Below, one piece after another: positions 1 through 8,917 of a DNA stretch of 48,593 nucleotides (its first letter is position 1; the number at the start of each line of letters is the position of its first letter). A program made the position numbers and the translations under genes. The DNA comes from Acetobacter sp. (lineage in GTDB: Bacteria; Pseudomonadota; Alphaproteobacteria; RF32; CAG-239): positions 24,107-72,699 of the forward strand of contig JAMPED010000005.1 in assembly GCA_023665325.1 (NCBI GenBank), in the 5' to 3' direction. The notes beneath the pieces were generated by a model. That model was not told where the DNA came from and did no database searches. It worked only from the letters and a program-made list of their open reading frames with translations.

Positions 1-270
1 CGGAGGTTGCATTTTGCGCCACATATTCACCGGCATTCGACCAACCGCCCATATCATTAAACTGTTGAATCTCTTCTGCAATTTTAGCATCAACAGTTTT
101 ACCAGCATTTACAATATCAGGACGCTTGCCTTCTAAGTCATCAGCTAATTCGTTCGCACCCACTGCATCCAAAATCTGTACACCGACGGAGGTTGCATTT
201 TGCGCCACATATTCACCGGCATTCGACCAACCGCCCATATCGTTAAATTGTTGGATTTCTTCAATAAATT
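1..270 (-). repeat. Tandem 186-bp repeat inside the left-edge gene
   Basis: Bases 1-80 and 187-266 are nearly identical and exactly 186 bp apart, which is 62 codons, so the repeat keeps the reading frame. The few differences are mostly silent (for example cat-att versus cat-cgt before taaa). The first copy is cut by the window edge and more copies may lie to the left. Confidence 0.9.
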
Positions 271-331
271 TAGATTTTGCTTTTTTGTATAAGCTAACAA
301 AAAATCCATCTTCTTCTTTTTTATCAGACAT
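1..331 (-). CDS. Repeat-containing protein of unknown function, 3' end outside window
   Basis: Reading leftward from the ATG at 331, with an AGGAGG Shine-Dalgarno at 337-342, the frame stays open to the window edge (110 codons seen). The product starts MSDKKEEDGFFVSLYKKAK and then carries a unit containing IQQFNDMGGWSNAGEYVAQN, which recurs after 62 residues. Between the units lies a segment around GANELADDLEGKRPDIVNAGK. No signal peptide or membrane segment is visible in the part present. I do not recognise a family. The repeat suggests a longer modular protein of variable unit number. The start is well supported by the ribosome binding site; function is unknown. Confidence 0.75.
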   Translation of the reverse strand, partial: MSDKKEEDGFFVSLYKKAKSKFIEEIQQFNDMGGWSNAGEYVAQNATSVGVQILDAVGANELADDLEGKRPDIVNAGKTVDAKIAEEIQQFNDMGGWSNAGEYVAQNATS

Positions 332-436
332 AATAACCTCCTATAAATTTTAGTATAGTTGCTTAAAAATATTGTACGTTTAATAGTAGCAGCTTATGAA
401 AACTATAAATATTTGATTTTAAACAAAATAAAAATA

Positions 437-477
437 TTGACTTTTGCTTAAAAAAAACGTACCTATTTTTTAAGCAA
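437..477 (+). promoter_or_regulatory. Possible promoter with a 12-bp inverted repeat upstream of the GtrII-like gene
   Basis: TTGACT at 437-442 is followed after 17 bases by TACCTA, a weak -10. A 12-bp perfect inverted repeat (TTGCTTAAAAAA at 444-455 with TTTTTTAAGCAA at 466-477) overlaps the spacer and -10, so a regulator or a hairpin could act here. Part of the arm, TTGCTTAAAAA, also occurs near 359. The rest of 354-579 is AT-rich with no gene seen. Confidence 0.4.
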
Positions 478-579
478 TTCCCCAATACTTAACAGAAATT
501 CCTTTGCATTAGTCTGTAATAATCCTTTACAAATACTACGCCAAACAGCTAAACTACTATCTGAAAAAAGGATAAACTA

Positions 580-2061
580 ATGCCAGATAAATTTTTACAT
601 CACCGAAATCTGTCAGTTTTTATATGGGTATTTATAGCGCTAAACATCACCTTTGCTTATTATCAGGCGACCTTTTTTTGGGGTAATCACGATTGGGATT
701 GGATAAAAGGGACAACACAAGTTTTAAGTCTTGATACAGGTTTGTTTGAGGGACGTTATGCCAAGTTTATCCTAAATGTTATTCTTTTTGGTGGTCAGGT
801 GCTACCATTATTAAATACGCAAGTTGCTTTTGCACTGTTGGCATTAGGAACAACCTTGCTCACAGAGTATTGGCAAATACAAAAAGCATCATCGCGTCTA
901 ATTGTAGCCCTAATGCCAGCTTTAGCACCGTTTATTCTTGGTTGGTTATATTTTCCCATCAATATATTGGGAAATTTTGCGACAATCCCATTGGTATGCA
1001 GCGGTTTAATTTTGGCTGAAAAAAAAGCGTTAAAATATAAGATAGCAGCAGTGATATGCTTTTTGATAGCGTTAGGCGTCTATCCAAGTGTAATGGAAAT
1101 GATAGTTGTTTGTTGGTGTGCACATAACATTCTTATTCCGCAGGAAACATTGAAAAAGCTTATTCCTTCAGCTCTAACAATACTCTTGTCATTGTTAATG
1201 TTCAAACTCCTTTTAACTATATTAAGCCACGCTAACATCATTTATAGCGGACATTATAATATGCAGACAGCAACCATAAGTGAGATGCTGCAGCGCCTGC
1301 CGCAAACGATTATCTATGCTGGAAAACAATTATGGATAACATTGCCATTTTTTCCTGAAGAGTTTAGAGTGATAGGGATAGGTTTGCTTTTAATAGCAAT
1401 TATAACCTCCATCCGACAACCAGTTAATCTCCTCTTTTGGATAGTAGCTTTAGGAGCAACCATATTAAGTATATTTTTAACAGCCGTTCCCGAAGAAGTA
1501 GCTTATATGCCACGGGTTAATTTTTATGGGGTAAATTATCTTTACACAGCCGCCGCCGCTGTTTTACTTAACCAAAAAGGGGGATGGAGAAATGCCGGAT
1601 TAACTTTAAGTCTGCTGTTTATATTTATCTCTATTAACCAAAATTTTTATGCCCAAAAGGTCTGGCATTTTGGTAAAATCGCTGAAGAGAAATTAGCCGA
1701 ACGCTTAAATGGGCGTGTGGAAGAAAAGGCAGCACAGTTCCCGTTAACCCCCATTATTGCAGGAGAGCTTCCTCTTCGTTCGCGTTATTATAAAGAAAAA
1801 TATCAATATGCCAGCCCTTATATATTAAATACCGCATTTATTGTACGCCATATTCCCTCAGGAATGTTAAATTTCTATATGCCGCATCCACTGTTTACGC
1901 CTAATGCGCAGATTACAGAAATATCGCCAGAATTATATAGATATCTTAAAAATGCTATATATTCTTATCCGGCAGAAGAAAGCATTTATGTAGATGACGT
2001 TTATGCCATATTTCTTCTCACAAAAGAAGGTATAAAAGCCATTCAAGCACAACTTCCTTAA
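580..2061 (+). CDS. Polytopic membrane protein, GtrII-like glucosyltransferase candidate
   Basis: The 493-residue product has about ten hydrophobic segments and a soluble C-terminal part of about 100 residues (from about 385). The N-terminal loop reads HDWDWIKGTTQVLSLD followed by EGRYAKFI. Acidic and aromatic residues then an (R/G)R(Y/W) element after the first membrane segment resemble the GtrII family of phage and O-antigen glucosyltransferases, which add glucose from a lipid carrier to surface polysaccharide. This is a family-level resemblance only; other GT-C type membrane transferases would look similar. It stands alone between an AT-rich leader and clpB. The start follows a weak aaaaggataa ribosome binding site. 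Confidence 0.5.
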   Translation: MPDKFLHHRNLSVFIWVFIALNITFAYYQATFFWGNHDWDWIKGTTQVLSLDTGLFEGRYAKFILNVILFGGQVLPLLNTQVAFALLALGTTLLTEYWQIQKASSRLIVALMPALAPFILGWLYFPINILGNFATIPLVCSGLILAEKKALKYKIAAVICFLIALGVYPSVMEMIVVCWCAHNILIPQETLKKLIPSALTILLSLLMFKLLLTILSHANIIYSGHYNMQTATISEMLQRLPQTIIYAGKQLWITLPFFPEEFRVIGIGLLLIAIITSIRQPVNLLFWIVALGATILSIFLTAVPEEVAYMPRVNFYGVNYLYTAAAAVLLNQKGGWRNAGLTLSLLFIFISINQNFYAQKVWHFGKIAEEKLAERLNGRVEEKAAQFPLTPIIAGELPLRSRYYKEKYQYASPYILNTAFIVRHIPSGMLNFYMPHPLFTPNAQITEISPELYRYLKNAIYSYPAEESIYVDDVYAIFLLTKEGIKAIQAQLP

Positions 2062-2092
2062 AGATAAAAATTTCATAAAAAAAATCTGTGGC

Positions 2093-2124
2093 TCTTGATT
2101 TTTCCCCTACCTCTTTACTACATA
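2093..2124 (+). promoter_or_regulatory. Candidate RpoH-type heat-shock promoter for clpB
   Basis: TCTTGATT (2093-2100) is followed by a 17-base spacer and CTACAT (2118-2123), about 20 bases before the clpB start codon. Alphaproteobacterial RpoH promoters have CTTGA-type -35 and CYTATNT-type -10 boxes at about this spacing, and clpB is a classical member of that regulon. The match is imperfect, so this is inference. Confidence 0.35.
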
Positions 2125-2144
2125 AAAGATAAAGGAGAAAATAA

Positions 2145-4703
2145 ATGAACATTGAAAAGTTTACGATAAAATCACAAGAGGCAGTTAAAGATTCAATAAA
2201 TATCGCCGTTAAGCGGGGTAATCAGTTTGTGGTACCTCTACACTTACTAGATGCTATATTAGATATGAATGAACCGACAATGGAAAATCTCATCACTGAA
2301 AGTGGGGGAGACCTATCAGTACTGAAACAAAGTGTCAAAACCGAAATGGAGAAATTGCCAGCTGTTAGCGGTGAAAATGTGCAAAGCTCTTTATCACAAG
2401 AATACAATCGCTTGTTGCTGGAAGCCGAAAGTTTTAGTGAGAAAAATAATGATAAATATGTCACATTAGAACGTTTGTTGCAAGTTTTAGCTCAGTCTTC
2501 AGGAAATAAAGCCTCAGAGTTGCTAAAATCAGCAGGGGTTAATCCATTGAAACTTAATCAAGCTGTCTCAAATTATCGTCAAGGACGTCTGGCAGATTCT
2601 GAAACAGCTGAAGATACATTTGAAAGTTTGAAAAAATTTACCATAGACCTCACAAGTCGTGCCAAAGAGGGAAAACTCGATCCAGTTATCGGACGCGATG
2701 CGGAGATTCGTCGTACCATACAAGTTCTGTCTCGCCGCACCAAAAATAATCCGGTATTGATTGGAGAACCAGGGGTTGGTAAAACCGCTATTGTTGAGGG
2801 ATTAGCAATGCGCATCATTAACAATGATGTGCCCGAAAGTTTGCGTCGCAAACGTTTATTAGCGCTGGATATGGGAGCGTTAATTGCTGGTGCAAAATTT
2901 CGCGGAGAGTTTGAGGAGCGTTTGAAATCTGTTTTAAAAGAGATAGAAGAAGCCGCAGGTTCAATCATTTTATTTATTGATGAAATGCATACCATTGTCG
3001 GAGCAGGTGCAGCAGAAGGTTCAATGGATGCCTCAAATCTCTTAAAACCCGCGTTGGCCCGTGGAGAGCTACATTGTATCGGTGCCACGACTTTAAACGA
3101 ATATAAAAAATATGTCGAAAAAGATGCTGCTCTTGCACGTCGTTTCCAGACCGTATATGTAGATGAGCCAGATGTTGAAGAAACGGTTACTATTCTTCGT
3201 GGTATTAAAGATAAATTTGAACTTCACCACGGTGTACGCATTTCAGATAGTGCTCTGATTGCAGCTGCAACATTAGCAAATCGCTACATAGCTGATCGCT
3301 ATATGCCAGATAAAGCGATTGATCTAATGGATGAAGCTGCTTCATCGTTGAGAATGAGTATAGACAGTAAACCCGAAGAACTCGATTCTTTGGATAGAAA
3401 AGTTCTGCAATTAAAAATAGAAAAGGAAGCACTAAAAAAAGAAAACGATGATCAATCTAAAAAACGTTTGGCAGAAGTAGAAAAAGAATTGGCAGATTTA
3501 GAAGAACAAGCACGGGGCTTAGAGACAAAATGGCATCAGGAAAAAGCTGATTTGCAAAAAATGAATGAAATCAAGGACAAGTTGGATAAAGCTAAAAGTG
3601 AGGTTCAAATTGCTGAGCGCAATGGACAATATGAGCGGGCAGGGGAATTGCAATATGGTATCATCCCCAGTTTAACCAAAGAACTTGCCGAACTGGAGAA
3701 AAATACTAAAAAAGCCGGAGAGCAAACCGTTAATCCTGAAGATATCGCTAAAGTTGTATCAAAATGGACAGGGATTCCAACCGATAAAATGCTTTCTTCA
3801 GAGCGTGAAAAATTGTTGCATCTAGAAGACTATCTCAAAAAACGTATCGTAGGACAAGACGAAGCTGTTGAAGCTGTAGCAAATGCTGTTCGCCGCTCTC
3901 GCTCAGGAATTTCAAACCCTAACCAGCCAATTGGATCATTCTTGTTTTTAGGACCGACCGGCGTTGGTAAAACCGAATTAAGTAAAAGCTTAGCAGAGTT
4001 TTTGTTTAATGATGAAAATGCAATGTTGAGAGTAGATATGTCAGAATATATGGAAAAGCATTCCGTATCTCGTCTTATTGGCTCTCCTCCAGGATATGTT
4101 GGCTATGATGAAGGTGGTATCTTAACTGAGAGTGTTCGCCGTCGCCCATATCAGGTAATATTGTTTGATGAGATAGAAAAAGCGCATCCCGATGTTTTTA
4201 ATATTTTACTACAGATATTAGATGATGGACGGTTGACCGATAGTAAAGGGCGTACAGTTGATTTTAAAAACACGATTATCATTATGACCTCAAATCTTGG
4301 GGCACAATATCTAATAAATCCATCTTTAACCCCGACAGAACAAACCGAAAAAGTGCTTGAAACCTTGCGGCAGGCATTCCGTCCCGAATTTATTAACCGG
4401 ATTGATGATATTATCGTTTTCAAACGTCTTACAAAGGAAAATATCCGTTTAATCACCGCTTTGGCATTGGCAAACATTGAAAAACGTTTACAAGACCGTA
4501 ATATCACATTGGAGCTGTCTCCTGAGGCAACTGAGTGGATAGTTAATAATGGTTACGATGAAGTTTATGGTGCTCGTCCCTTGAAAAGGTTATTAAAACG
4601 AGAGCTAGAAAATAAACTAGCGTATGCTTTATTGGCTGGTGAAGTTTGCGATAATGAAAAAGTAAAAGTCGGTGCCGCAGAAAATGGTTTGACATTTTCA
4701 TAA
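2145..4703 (+). CDS. clpB: ATP-dependent disaggregase ClpB
   Basis: This is a full-length 852-residue Hsp100 chaperone. It works as a cytoplasmic hexamer with DnaK to pull polypeptides out of aggregates. The order is canonical: Clp N-domain (about 1-145); first AAA+ module with Walker A GEPGVGKT at about 206-213 and Walker [10 protein letters not shown]; the long charged coiled-coil M-domain (about 400-530), which distinguishes ClpB from ClpA and ClpC; second AAA+ module with Walker A GPTGVGKT at about 603-610, [15 protein letters not shown] and the sensor-2 region GARPLKR near the C-terminus. No IGF/L ClpP-docking loop is seen, as expected. A good aaaggag site precedes the ATG. It is followed by an intrinsic terminator and is probably monocistronic and heat-inducible. 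Confidence 0.97.
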   Translation: MNIEKFTIKSQEAVKDSINIAVKRGNQFVVPLHLLDAILDMNEPTMENLITESGGDLSVLKQSVKTEMEKLPAVSGENVQSSLSQEYNRLLLEAESFSEKNNDKYVTLERLLQVLAQSSGNKASELLKSAGVNPLKLNQAVSNYRQGRLADSETAEDTFESLKKFTIDLTSRAKEGKLDPVIGRDAEIRRTIQVLSRRTKNNPVLIGEPGVGKTAIVEGLAMRIINNDVPESLRRKRLLALDMGALIAGAKFRGEFEERLKSVLKEIEEAAGSIILFIDEMHTIVGAGAAEGSMDASNLLKPALARGELHCIGATTLNEYKKYVEKDAALARRFQTVYVDEPDVEETVTILRGIKDKFELHHGVRISDSALIAAATLANRYIADRYMPDKAIDLMDEAASSLRMSIDSKPEELDSLDRKVLQLKIEKEALKKENDDQSKKRLAEVEKELADLEEQARGLETKWHQEKADLQKMNEIKDKLDKAKSEVQIAERNGQYERAGELQYGIIPSLTKELAELEKNTKKAGEQTVNPEDIAKVVSKWTGIPTDKMLSSEREKLLHLEDYLKKRIVGQDEAVEAVANAVRRSRSGISNPNQPIGSFLFLGPTGVGKTELSKSLAEFLFNDENAMLRVDMSEYMEKHSVSRLIGSPPGYVGYDEGGILTESVRRRPYQVILFDEIEKAHPDVFNILLQILDDGRLTDSKGRTVDFKNTIIIMTSNLGAQYLINPSLTPTEQTEKVLETLRQAFRPEFINRIDDIIVFKRLTKENIRLITALALANIEKRLQDRNITLELSPEATEWIVNNGYDEVYGARPLKRLLKRELENKLAYALLAGEVCDNEKVKVGAAENGLTFS

Positions 4704-4729
4704 AATGTCTCAAATCTATAAAAAAAAAG

Positions 4730-4759
4730 TCCTCCGTTATATATAGCGGGGGATTTTTT
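4730..4759 (+). terminator. Intrinsic terminator after clpB
   Basis: A 10-bp stem with G-U pairs (cctccgttat at 4731-4740 with the G-rich arm 4743-4752) is followed by TTTTTT at 4754-4759, 27 bases past the clpB stop. Confidence 0.85.
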
Positions 4760-4867
4760 GTAACAAAATATTAACGTTTCCTCTTTTTTAAATCCCTTGC
4801 ATCTTCCTAAAAATTGTGATATTATAACTTAAAAGATATAGAAAAGTATATTTTTGTGGAGGCTAAA

Positions 4868-6235
4868 ATGAATAGAGCAGGAACAAAAACCACTTTGAAA
4901 AGACAAACTGCATCCAAGCAGAAAATGGATAATGTTTATAAAGAGGTTCAAAAGTTTACCAAAGATAAAAAAGTTGCCGATAAATTGATAGAAAAATACG
5001 GTGTTGAAAGTGCATATGCAATTGTTCGCCAGTGTATGCAAGAGCCAGGCAATGTAATGAAAAGAGTAAATCCACAATCAACTTTGTATAAAACCAGTGA
5101 TGCAATCAAATATTTTGCCAATACTAATTTAAACGATGTTCAAGTTGCAAAAGGAATTAAGAAAACTTCTCAATTTGTGGCAAATAGTAAAAAAAGCAAA
5201 AATAACACCCCAAAAGCTCAAGCAAGTCAAGCCAAGGTTGAAACCAGAACAACTGTCCGTAAAACAACTAAAACCAAATCAAACATTTCTAAAGGGTATA
5301 ATCGTAGTCAAGCTAAAGCAGAAACTCGCCGCACACTATTGGAGCAAAGTTCTGCAGTTAAAACGCTAACCCCTATAACAAGACCAAATACATTTGATTT
5401 TGATAAAATTGTTGAGCAATCATCTTCAACTTTTGTTAATATCACCGGAACACGAATTCCAGTACTAGAAAAAGTTACCTTAACACCAGAACAACAAGCT
5501 GAACAGATATATAATAATCTAGCCCAAACACACAAAGGAGATTTAAGTATTGAAGAACTGATGAAAAGCTGTGGAGTTAATAGAGCAGATATTCAAGATG
5601 TTTTTGAAGAAAATAAAGATTATTTTGCTAAGCTTGAACCTGGAAAAAATAACAAAAATTTAGCTACAAAAGCAAATAAAGTCAGTGGAAGATGTGAAGG
5701 TGGATGTTTAGCTGGTGTACAAAGAATGTGCCCAGAACTAGGGGGAGAAAATCCGAATTGGCGAGGAAAAAAAGAATATAACAGTAGCGCAAACTCTGCT
5801 TGTAATGCTCCTGAAGTGTTGGAAAAAGGAGGCAAATATGTTACTGTAGAAGTAGATAATCTTGCTTTTGGCAGAGGAGCAGGATCGCCAGAAGATAGAA
5901 AAATGAAAGAATTTAACAAAACTCTTCCGGCTGGAACAATTGCGGCACTAGATAATTATAAGCCCGAAGAGCTACACGGCAGACGTCCGCAAAATAATTC
6001 ACAAAAGCACGGTCACGTTTGGGTGCAAGATGAAAAGGGTGATGCGTGCAGTGATGGTCGTCAACCAGATGGGCCAAACTTTAGCAGATATGGTCGGAAA
6101 ATGTTTGTATGTGTGGCAAAAGATTGTCGAGTACCCAAAAAGATTGCAGTAGAGTTAATAAAAAGAAGGCAAGAAAGAGAACAAGAAAGCGAAAAATCTA
6201 TATTATATGCTAAGGCAAATCAACAAGGAAGATAA
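4868..6235 (+). CDS. Protein with a C-terminal cysteine-amidase (CHAP/NlpC-like) domain
   Basis: The start at 4868 is preferred because GGAGG lies at 4858-4862; a GTG at 4856 overlaps that site. The 455-residue product has a Lys/Thr-rich, apparently disordered stretch (about 110-190), a middle helical region, and a C-terminal domain from about 285. There GRCEGGCLAGVQRMC supplies a Cys in the GxCxxxV context typical of peptidoglycan cysteine amidases. HGHVWVQDEKGDACSDGRQ supplies a His after a glycine, followed by the SD(F/G)RQ motif seen in such amidase-like proteins. Several extra cysteines (CEGGC, CAKDC, others) suggest disulfides or metal binding. No signal peptide is evident. It forms a unit with the next gene (12-base gap). 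The amidase assignment is inference from motifs. Confidence 0.55.
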   Translation: MNRAGTKTTLKRQTASKQKMDNVYKEVQKFTKDKKVADKLIEKYGVESAYAIVRQCMQEPGNVMKRVNPQSTLYKTSDAIKYFANTNLNDVQVAKGIKKTSQFVANSKKSKNNTPKAQASQAKVETRTTVRKTTKTKSNISKGYNRSQAKAETRRTLLEQSSAVKTLTPITRPNTFDFDKIVEQSSSTFVNITGTRIPVLEKVTLTPEQQAEQIYNNLAQTHKGDLSIEELMKSCGVNRADIQDVFEENKDYFAKLEPGKNNKNLATKANKVSGRCEGGCLAGVQRMCPELGGENPNWRGKKEYNSSANSACNAPEVLEKGGKYVTVEVDNLAFGRGAGSPEDRKMKEFNKTLPAGTIAALDNYKPEELHGRRPQNNSQKHGHVWVQDEKGDACSDGRQPDGPNFSRYGRKMFVCVAKDCRVPKKIAVELIKRRQEREQESEKSILYAKANQQGR

Positions 6236-6247
6236 AGGAGAAATGCA

Positions 6248-6895
6248 ATGTCAATCGGGGTCGTAAAAGAAGATAGTCAAACCCTAAAAAGAATAGGAGA
6301 GTTTATCCGCCAAGGCGAGATGGATAAAGCCTATGATTTGATGGCACAAGCATTCGGACCAGCAAGTGTAGAAGCGCTAAAAAAAGCAGTTTCGTATGGA
6401 ATAACACCGGAAAAGCTTGGCGAATTACTTGTAAAAGCACCGCTAGCGGTTGATAGATTCGAACAACGTCTACAACAGCGTGGCAAAGATATTGCAATGG
6501 CAGAAAAAATTGAAAAACAAATCGCCGCTCAAAAAGCAGCCGAAATTGCAGCAACCAAGGAAGCAGCCGAAAGTCAAAAAAAATTTGAAGAAAGGATGAA
6601 ATATTATGAAGAACAAAAGAAAAAACTTCATAACAAAGACAAAAAATTAAGTAAAGAAGAAGAAAGCTTACTCAAAAAAATGCATAAAGAGAAAAAAGCT
6701 GAAAAACGTCGTCAGATTGAACAGAAATTGCGTGAAGTTCGTGAGAAAAAACGTCAACTTCTTGAAGAAAAGAAAAAACTAGAAGCAATGCGTCAGCGTG
6801 AAGAGGAAACATATAAACGTCCAGATTCTCAAAAAAGCGAAGTTAAACAAACGACATTGAACCAACAGATGATAAATAATGGCAATAGCCGCTAA
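6248..6895 (+). CDS. Highly charged coiled-coil protein, unknown function
   Basis: This 215-residue protein follows the amidase-like gene after 12 bases, with an AAAGGAG site at 6234-6240, so the two are probably co-transcribed. Residues 1-80 form a compact helical segment (IGEFIRQGEMDKAYDLMAQA). Residues about 85-190 are almost entirely Lys, Glu, Arg and Gln heptads, a long coiled coil, followed by a short polar tail. No signal peptide, membrane segment or catalytic motif is seen and I do not recognise a family. It may be a scaffold or a secreted partner of the upstream protein. Its stop codon overlaps the convergent permease gene by four bases. Confidence 0.7.
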   Translation: MSIGVVKEDSQTLKRIGEFIRQGEMDKAYDLMAQAFGPASVEALKKAVSYGITPEKLGELLVKAPLAVDRFEQRLQQRGKDIAMAEKIEKQIAAQKAAEIAATKEAAESQKKFEERMKYYEEQKKKLHNKDKKLSKEEESLLKKMHKEKKAEKRRQIEQKLREVREKKRQLLEEKKKLEAMRQREEETYKRPDSQKSEVKQTTLNQQMINNGNSR

Positions 6896-8079
6896 GCGAA
6901 GATATTATAAAGAAAAGCTACAAAAATAAATAACATTAAGCAAAAGCCGATTCCTATAATGATAGGAGATGCTTTTATGTCTTGACGCAACAACCAAGCT
7001 GCACAAAAAACAGCCAGATAACAAACCAAAAAAGCGCCACTCGATAAATTGACAATTGCATTAAAGTCAAACAATAATGTTGCGAGTACAATGAGCGCGG
7101 TAGTCAAAAGATTTCCCCGTGTGCCAAAGCGCCAAAATTTTTCACGGTAAAATGCTGGTAACTCTCTGTCTTCTGAGAGGGCACGGGATATACGGAAAAT
7201 ACTAAAATATGTAGCATTTACTCCTGTTGCATATGCAATAAAAATAGTTAGATAAATAAGATCGAAGCCCAAATTTCCCAAAAGTTTTTTTGCCGCAATT
7301 GCCACAGCAACATTAGGATGAGCTGTAAGTTCTGAAAAATCTACAAAGTGAAGTACCACAAAAGCTAAACTGCAATATAACGCCATCACAATCAATAATG
7401 TTGCATAAATAGCCAAAGGAATAGTGCGTTCAGGATTTTTAACATCACCAGCCGCATTCGTAATTACACCATAACCAGCATAAGCAAAAAATGTTACTCC
7501 AACGCCACCCAAAAAACTTTTTGCTTGAGGAAAAAAGATATTCTGAGCAGGTTCCCTAAAATAATAAAAAGCAGTTCCAGCAAGTGTTAAAAGAATAAAA
7601 AGTTTTAAAGCAACAAGTAAAGTTTCTGTTCGACTTGAATCAGCCGCACCTAACATATTCAAAAAAGCCATACTTGTAATCAATAATATTGCAGCAGTGT
7701 TAATGATAAGCTCCGTATGTCCATAATGTTCAAATAAATGTGCCGCATAAATACCAAAAGACTTTGCCATCATAGAAATAGAAATTGCAGAAGTGAGCAT
7801 ATATAAAATGGTCAGACCACCAGAAAGCAAGCGATTTTTAAAAGCGATATGAAAAAAATCAGTCAATCCACCCGAAACAGGAAATTTTGCAGATAATTTG
7901 GCATATGAATATCCTGAAAAAATAGCAGCAAGTCCAGCAAGTAAAAAAGAAACGTATGTTAAACTGCCAGAAATTAAAATAACCTGTCCTAAAAGAGCAA
8001 AAATCCCAGCTCCCACAATTGAACCAATACCAATTGCCAAGACGTTAATAAAACTCATATTTGCTTTTTGATTCTGCAT
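6892..8079 (-). CDS. APC-superfamily amino acid permease
   Basis: The 395-residue protein has about 11-12 membrane segments. Its first segment contains GIGSIVGAGIF, the substrate-backbone-binding motif of the amino acid-polyamine-organocation family. SGGLTDFFHIAF in the next loop and GVGVTFFAYAGYGVITNAAGDVKNPERTIP in segment 6 are also typical. It should be a proton- or exchange-coupled importer of an amino acid; the substrate cannot be read from sequence. I prefer the ATG at 8079, six bases after GGAGAG, over an ATG 13 codons upstream. It converges on the coiled-coil gene with shared stop bases and is probably monocistronic. Confidence 0.85.
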   Translation of the reverse strand: MQNQKANMSFINVLAIGIGSIVGAGIFALLGQVILISGSLTYVSFLLAGLAAIFSGYSYAKLSAKFPVSGGLTDFFHIAFKNRLLSGGLTILYMLTSAISISMMAKSFGIYAAHLFEHYGHTELIINTAAILLITSMAFLNMLGAADSSRTETLLVALKLFILLTLAGTAFYYFREPAQNIFFPQAKSFLGGVGVTFFAYAGYGVITNAAGDVKNPERTIPLAIYATLLIVMALYCSLAFVVLHFVDFSELTAHPNVAVAIAAKKLLGNLGFDLIYLTIFIAYATGVNATYFSIFRISRALSEDRELPAFYREKFWRFGTRGNLLTTALIVLATLLFDFNAIVNLSSGAFLVCYLAVFCAAWLLRQDIKASPIIIGIGFCLMLFIFVAFLYNIFA

Positions 8080-8235
8080 TATACTCTCTCCAAATTTTTC
8101 ATAAATATAGTTATTCAAGAGGCAAAATAAACAGGTGATATGTAGATTTTTATTTCAAAAACATACGGTTATAATTTATTTTTTAAGTAAAAATAAGCCC
8201 TCGTTAAAAAAAATAACAAAAACTAAAAAAAACTA

Positions 8236-8263
8236 TTGCAAAAAAAAAACTATTGGGTATATT
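8236..8263 (+). promoter_or_regulatory. Promoter of tRNA-Lys
   Basis: TTGCAA (8236-8241), 16-base spacer, TATATT (8258-8263), ending 19 bases before the tRNA. Confidence 0.6.
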
Positions 8264-8282
8264 TAAGCAAGTTTTTGGTTAT

Positions 8283-8359
8283 GGGTGCGTAGCTCAGTTG
8301 GCTAGAGCAACTGACTCTTAATCAGTGGGTCCAGGGTTCAAATCCCTGCGCGCCTACCA
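8283..8359 (+). tRNA. tRNA-Lys (anticodon CTT)
   Basis: A 77-base cloverleaf: acceptor GGGTGCG pairs with CGCGCCT (with a G-U at position 1:72), D-arm GCTC/GAGC, anticodon stem ACTGA/TCAGT around loop CTCTTAA giving anticodon CTT, T-arm CAGGG/CCCTG with loop TTCAAAT. The 3' CCA is encoded (8357-8359). A promoter and a terminator flank it, so it is an independent unit. Confidence 0.95.
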
Positions 8360-8370
8360 TAAGGAAAAGA

Positions 8371-8397
8371 ACGGAAGTATTTACTTCCGTTTTTTTA
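8371..8397 (+). terminator. Terminator of tRNA-Lys
   Basis: Perfect 9-bp inverted repeat ACGGAAGTA/TACTTCCGT (8371-8390) followed by seven T. Confidence 0.92.
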
Positions 8398-8917
8398 TAC
8401 CTCAAAACCCCAAGAAATTTAAGTGTTTGTGCCTTGTTTATGGGAACAGGGTATATTCCTATTTTTTCGTATTTTCCGCCTAAAAAGCCTAAAATTCACC
8501 CCAAATATATACTTTTATGGGTCTAGATATAAAAAAAATTGCCCAAGAAGTTTTTAGGGAAGTTTCGCATATTTTATAGCAAAGTTTTGCTTTATGATAC
8601 CTATTGCCTGCGGTGACCATATATAAACCAGATACCTATATAAATATAAGTTACTGATTTTACATAAAATAAATAAAAAATATCTTTTTTTTATACAACT
8701 TCCAAGTTGCGATGGTGAAGATTGGGATTTAGTTCCAATTGAAGAAATGGATTGATAAATACAACAGAACCTCATTATAAAATAATGGGGTTCTTTTTTA
8801 TTATATAATATATCATATATGAATAAAATGTTTGAAAAAATGTAATTTTTTTTATTGATTTTTAAAATATTAAAGGTTAAAAATTAACTAAATCTTAAAC
8901 TTTTGGATAGGTGAACT
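8398..8917 (+). other. 520-bp gap with a possible gene remnant
   Basis: No complete gene is convincing here. A plus-strand frame ending at 8756 reads QLPSCDGEDWDLVPIEEMD before its stop. It looks like a real C-terminus but has no start or SD, and a terminator-like hairpin follows within ten bases. It may be the tail of a deleted gene at the island border. The last 100 bases are the AT-rich leader of the large exoprotein gene. Confidence 0.35.
8767..8799 (+). terminator. Intrinsic terminator upstream of the exoprotein gene
   Basis: GAACCTCATTA (8767-8777) pairs with TAATGGGGTTC (8783-8793, with one G-U), followed by six T. It terminates nothing intact on this strand, which supports a deleted gene upstream. 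Confidence 0.75.

Noticed and set aside
126..353. Plus-strand ORF of 75 codons at the left edge
   Set aside because: It is the complement of the minus-strand repeat gene, which has a strong AGGAGG site and a meaningful repeat.
8283..8359. tRNA-Lys as the attachment site of the island or prophage
   Set aside because: No repeated copy of the tRNA 3' end was found downstream in the window and no integrase is present; cannot be supported.
8554..8775. Minus-strand ORF of 73 codons between tRNA and exoprotein gene
   Set aside because: Low complexity, no ribosome binding site, and covers a terminator; no sign of coding.
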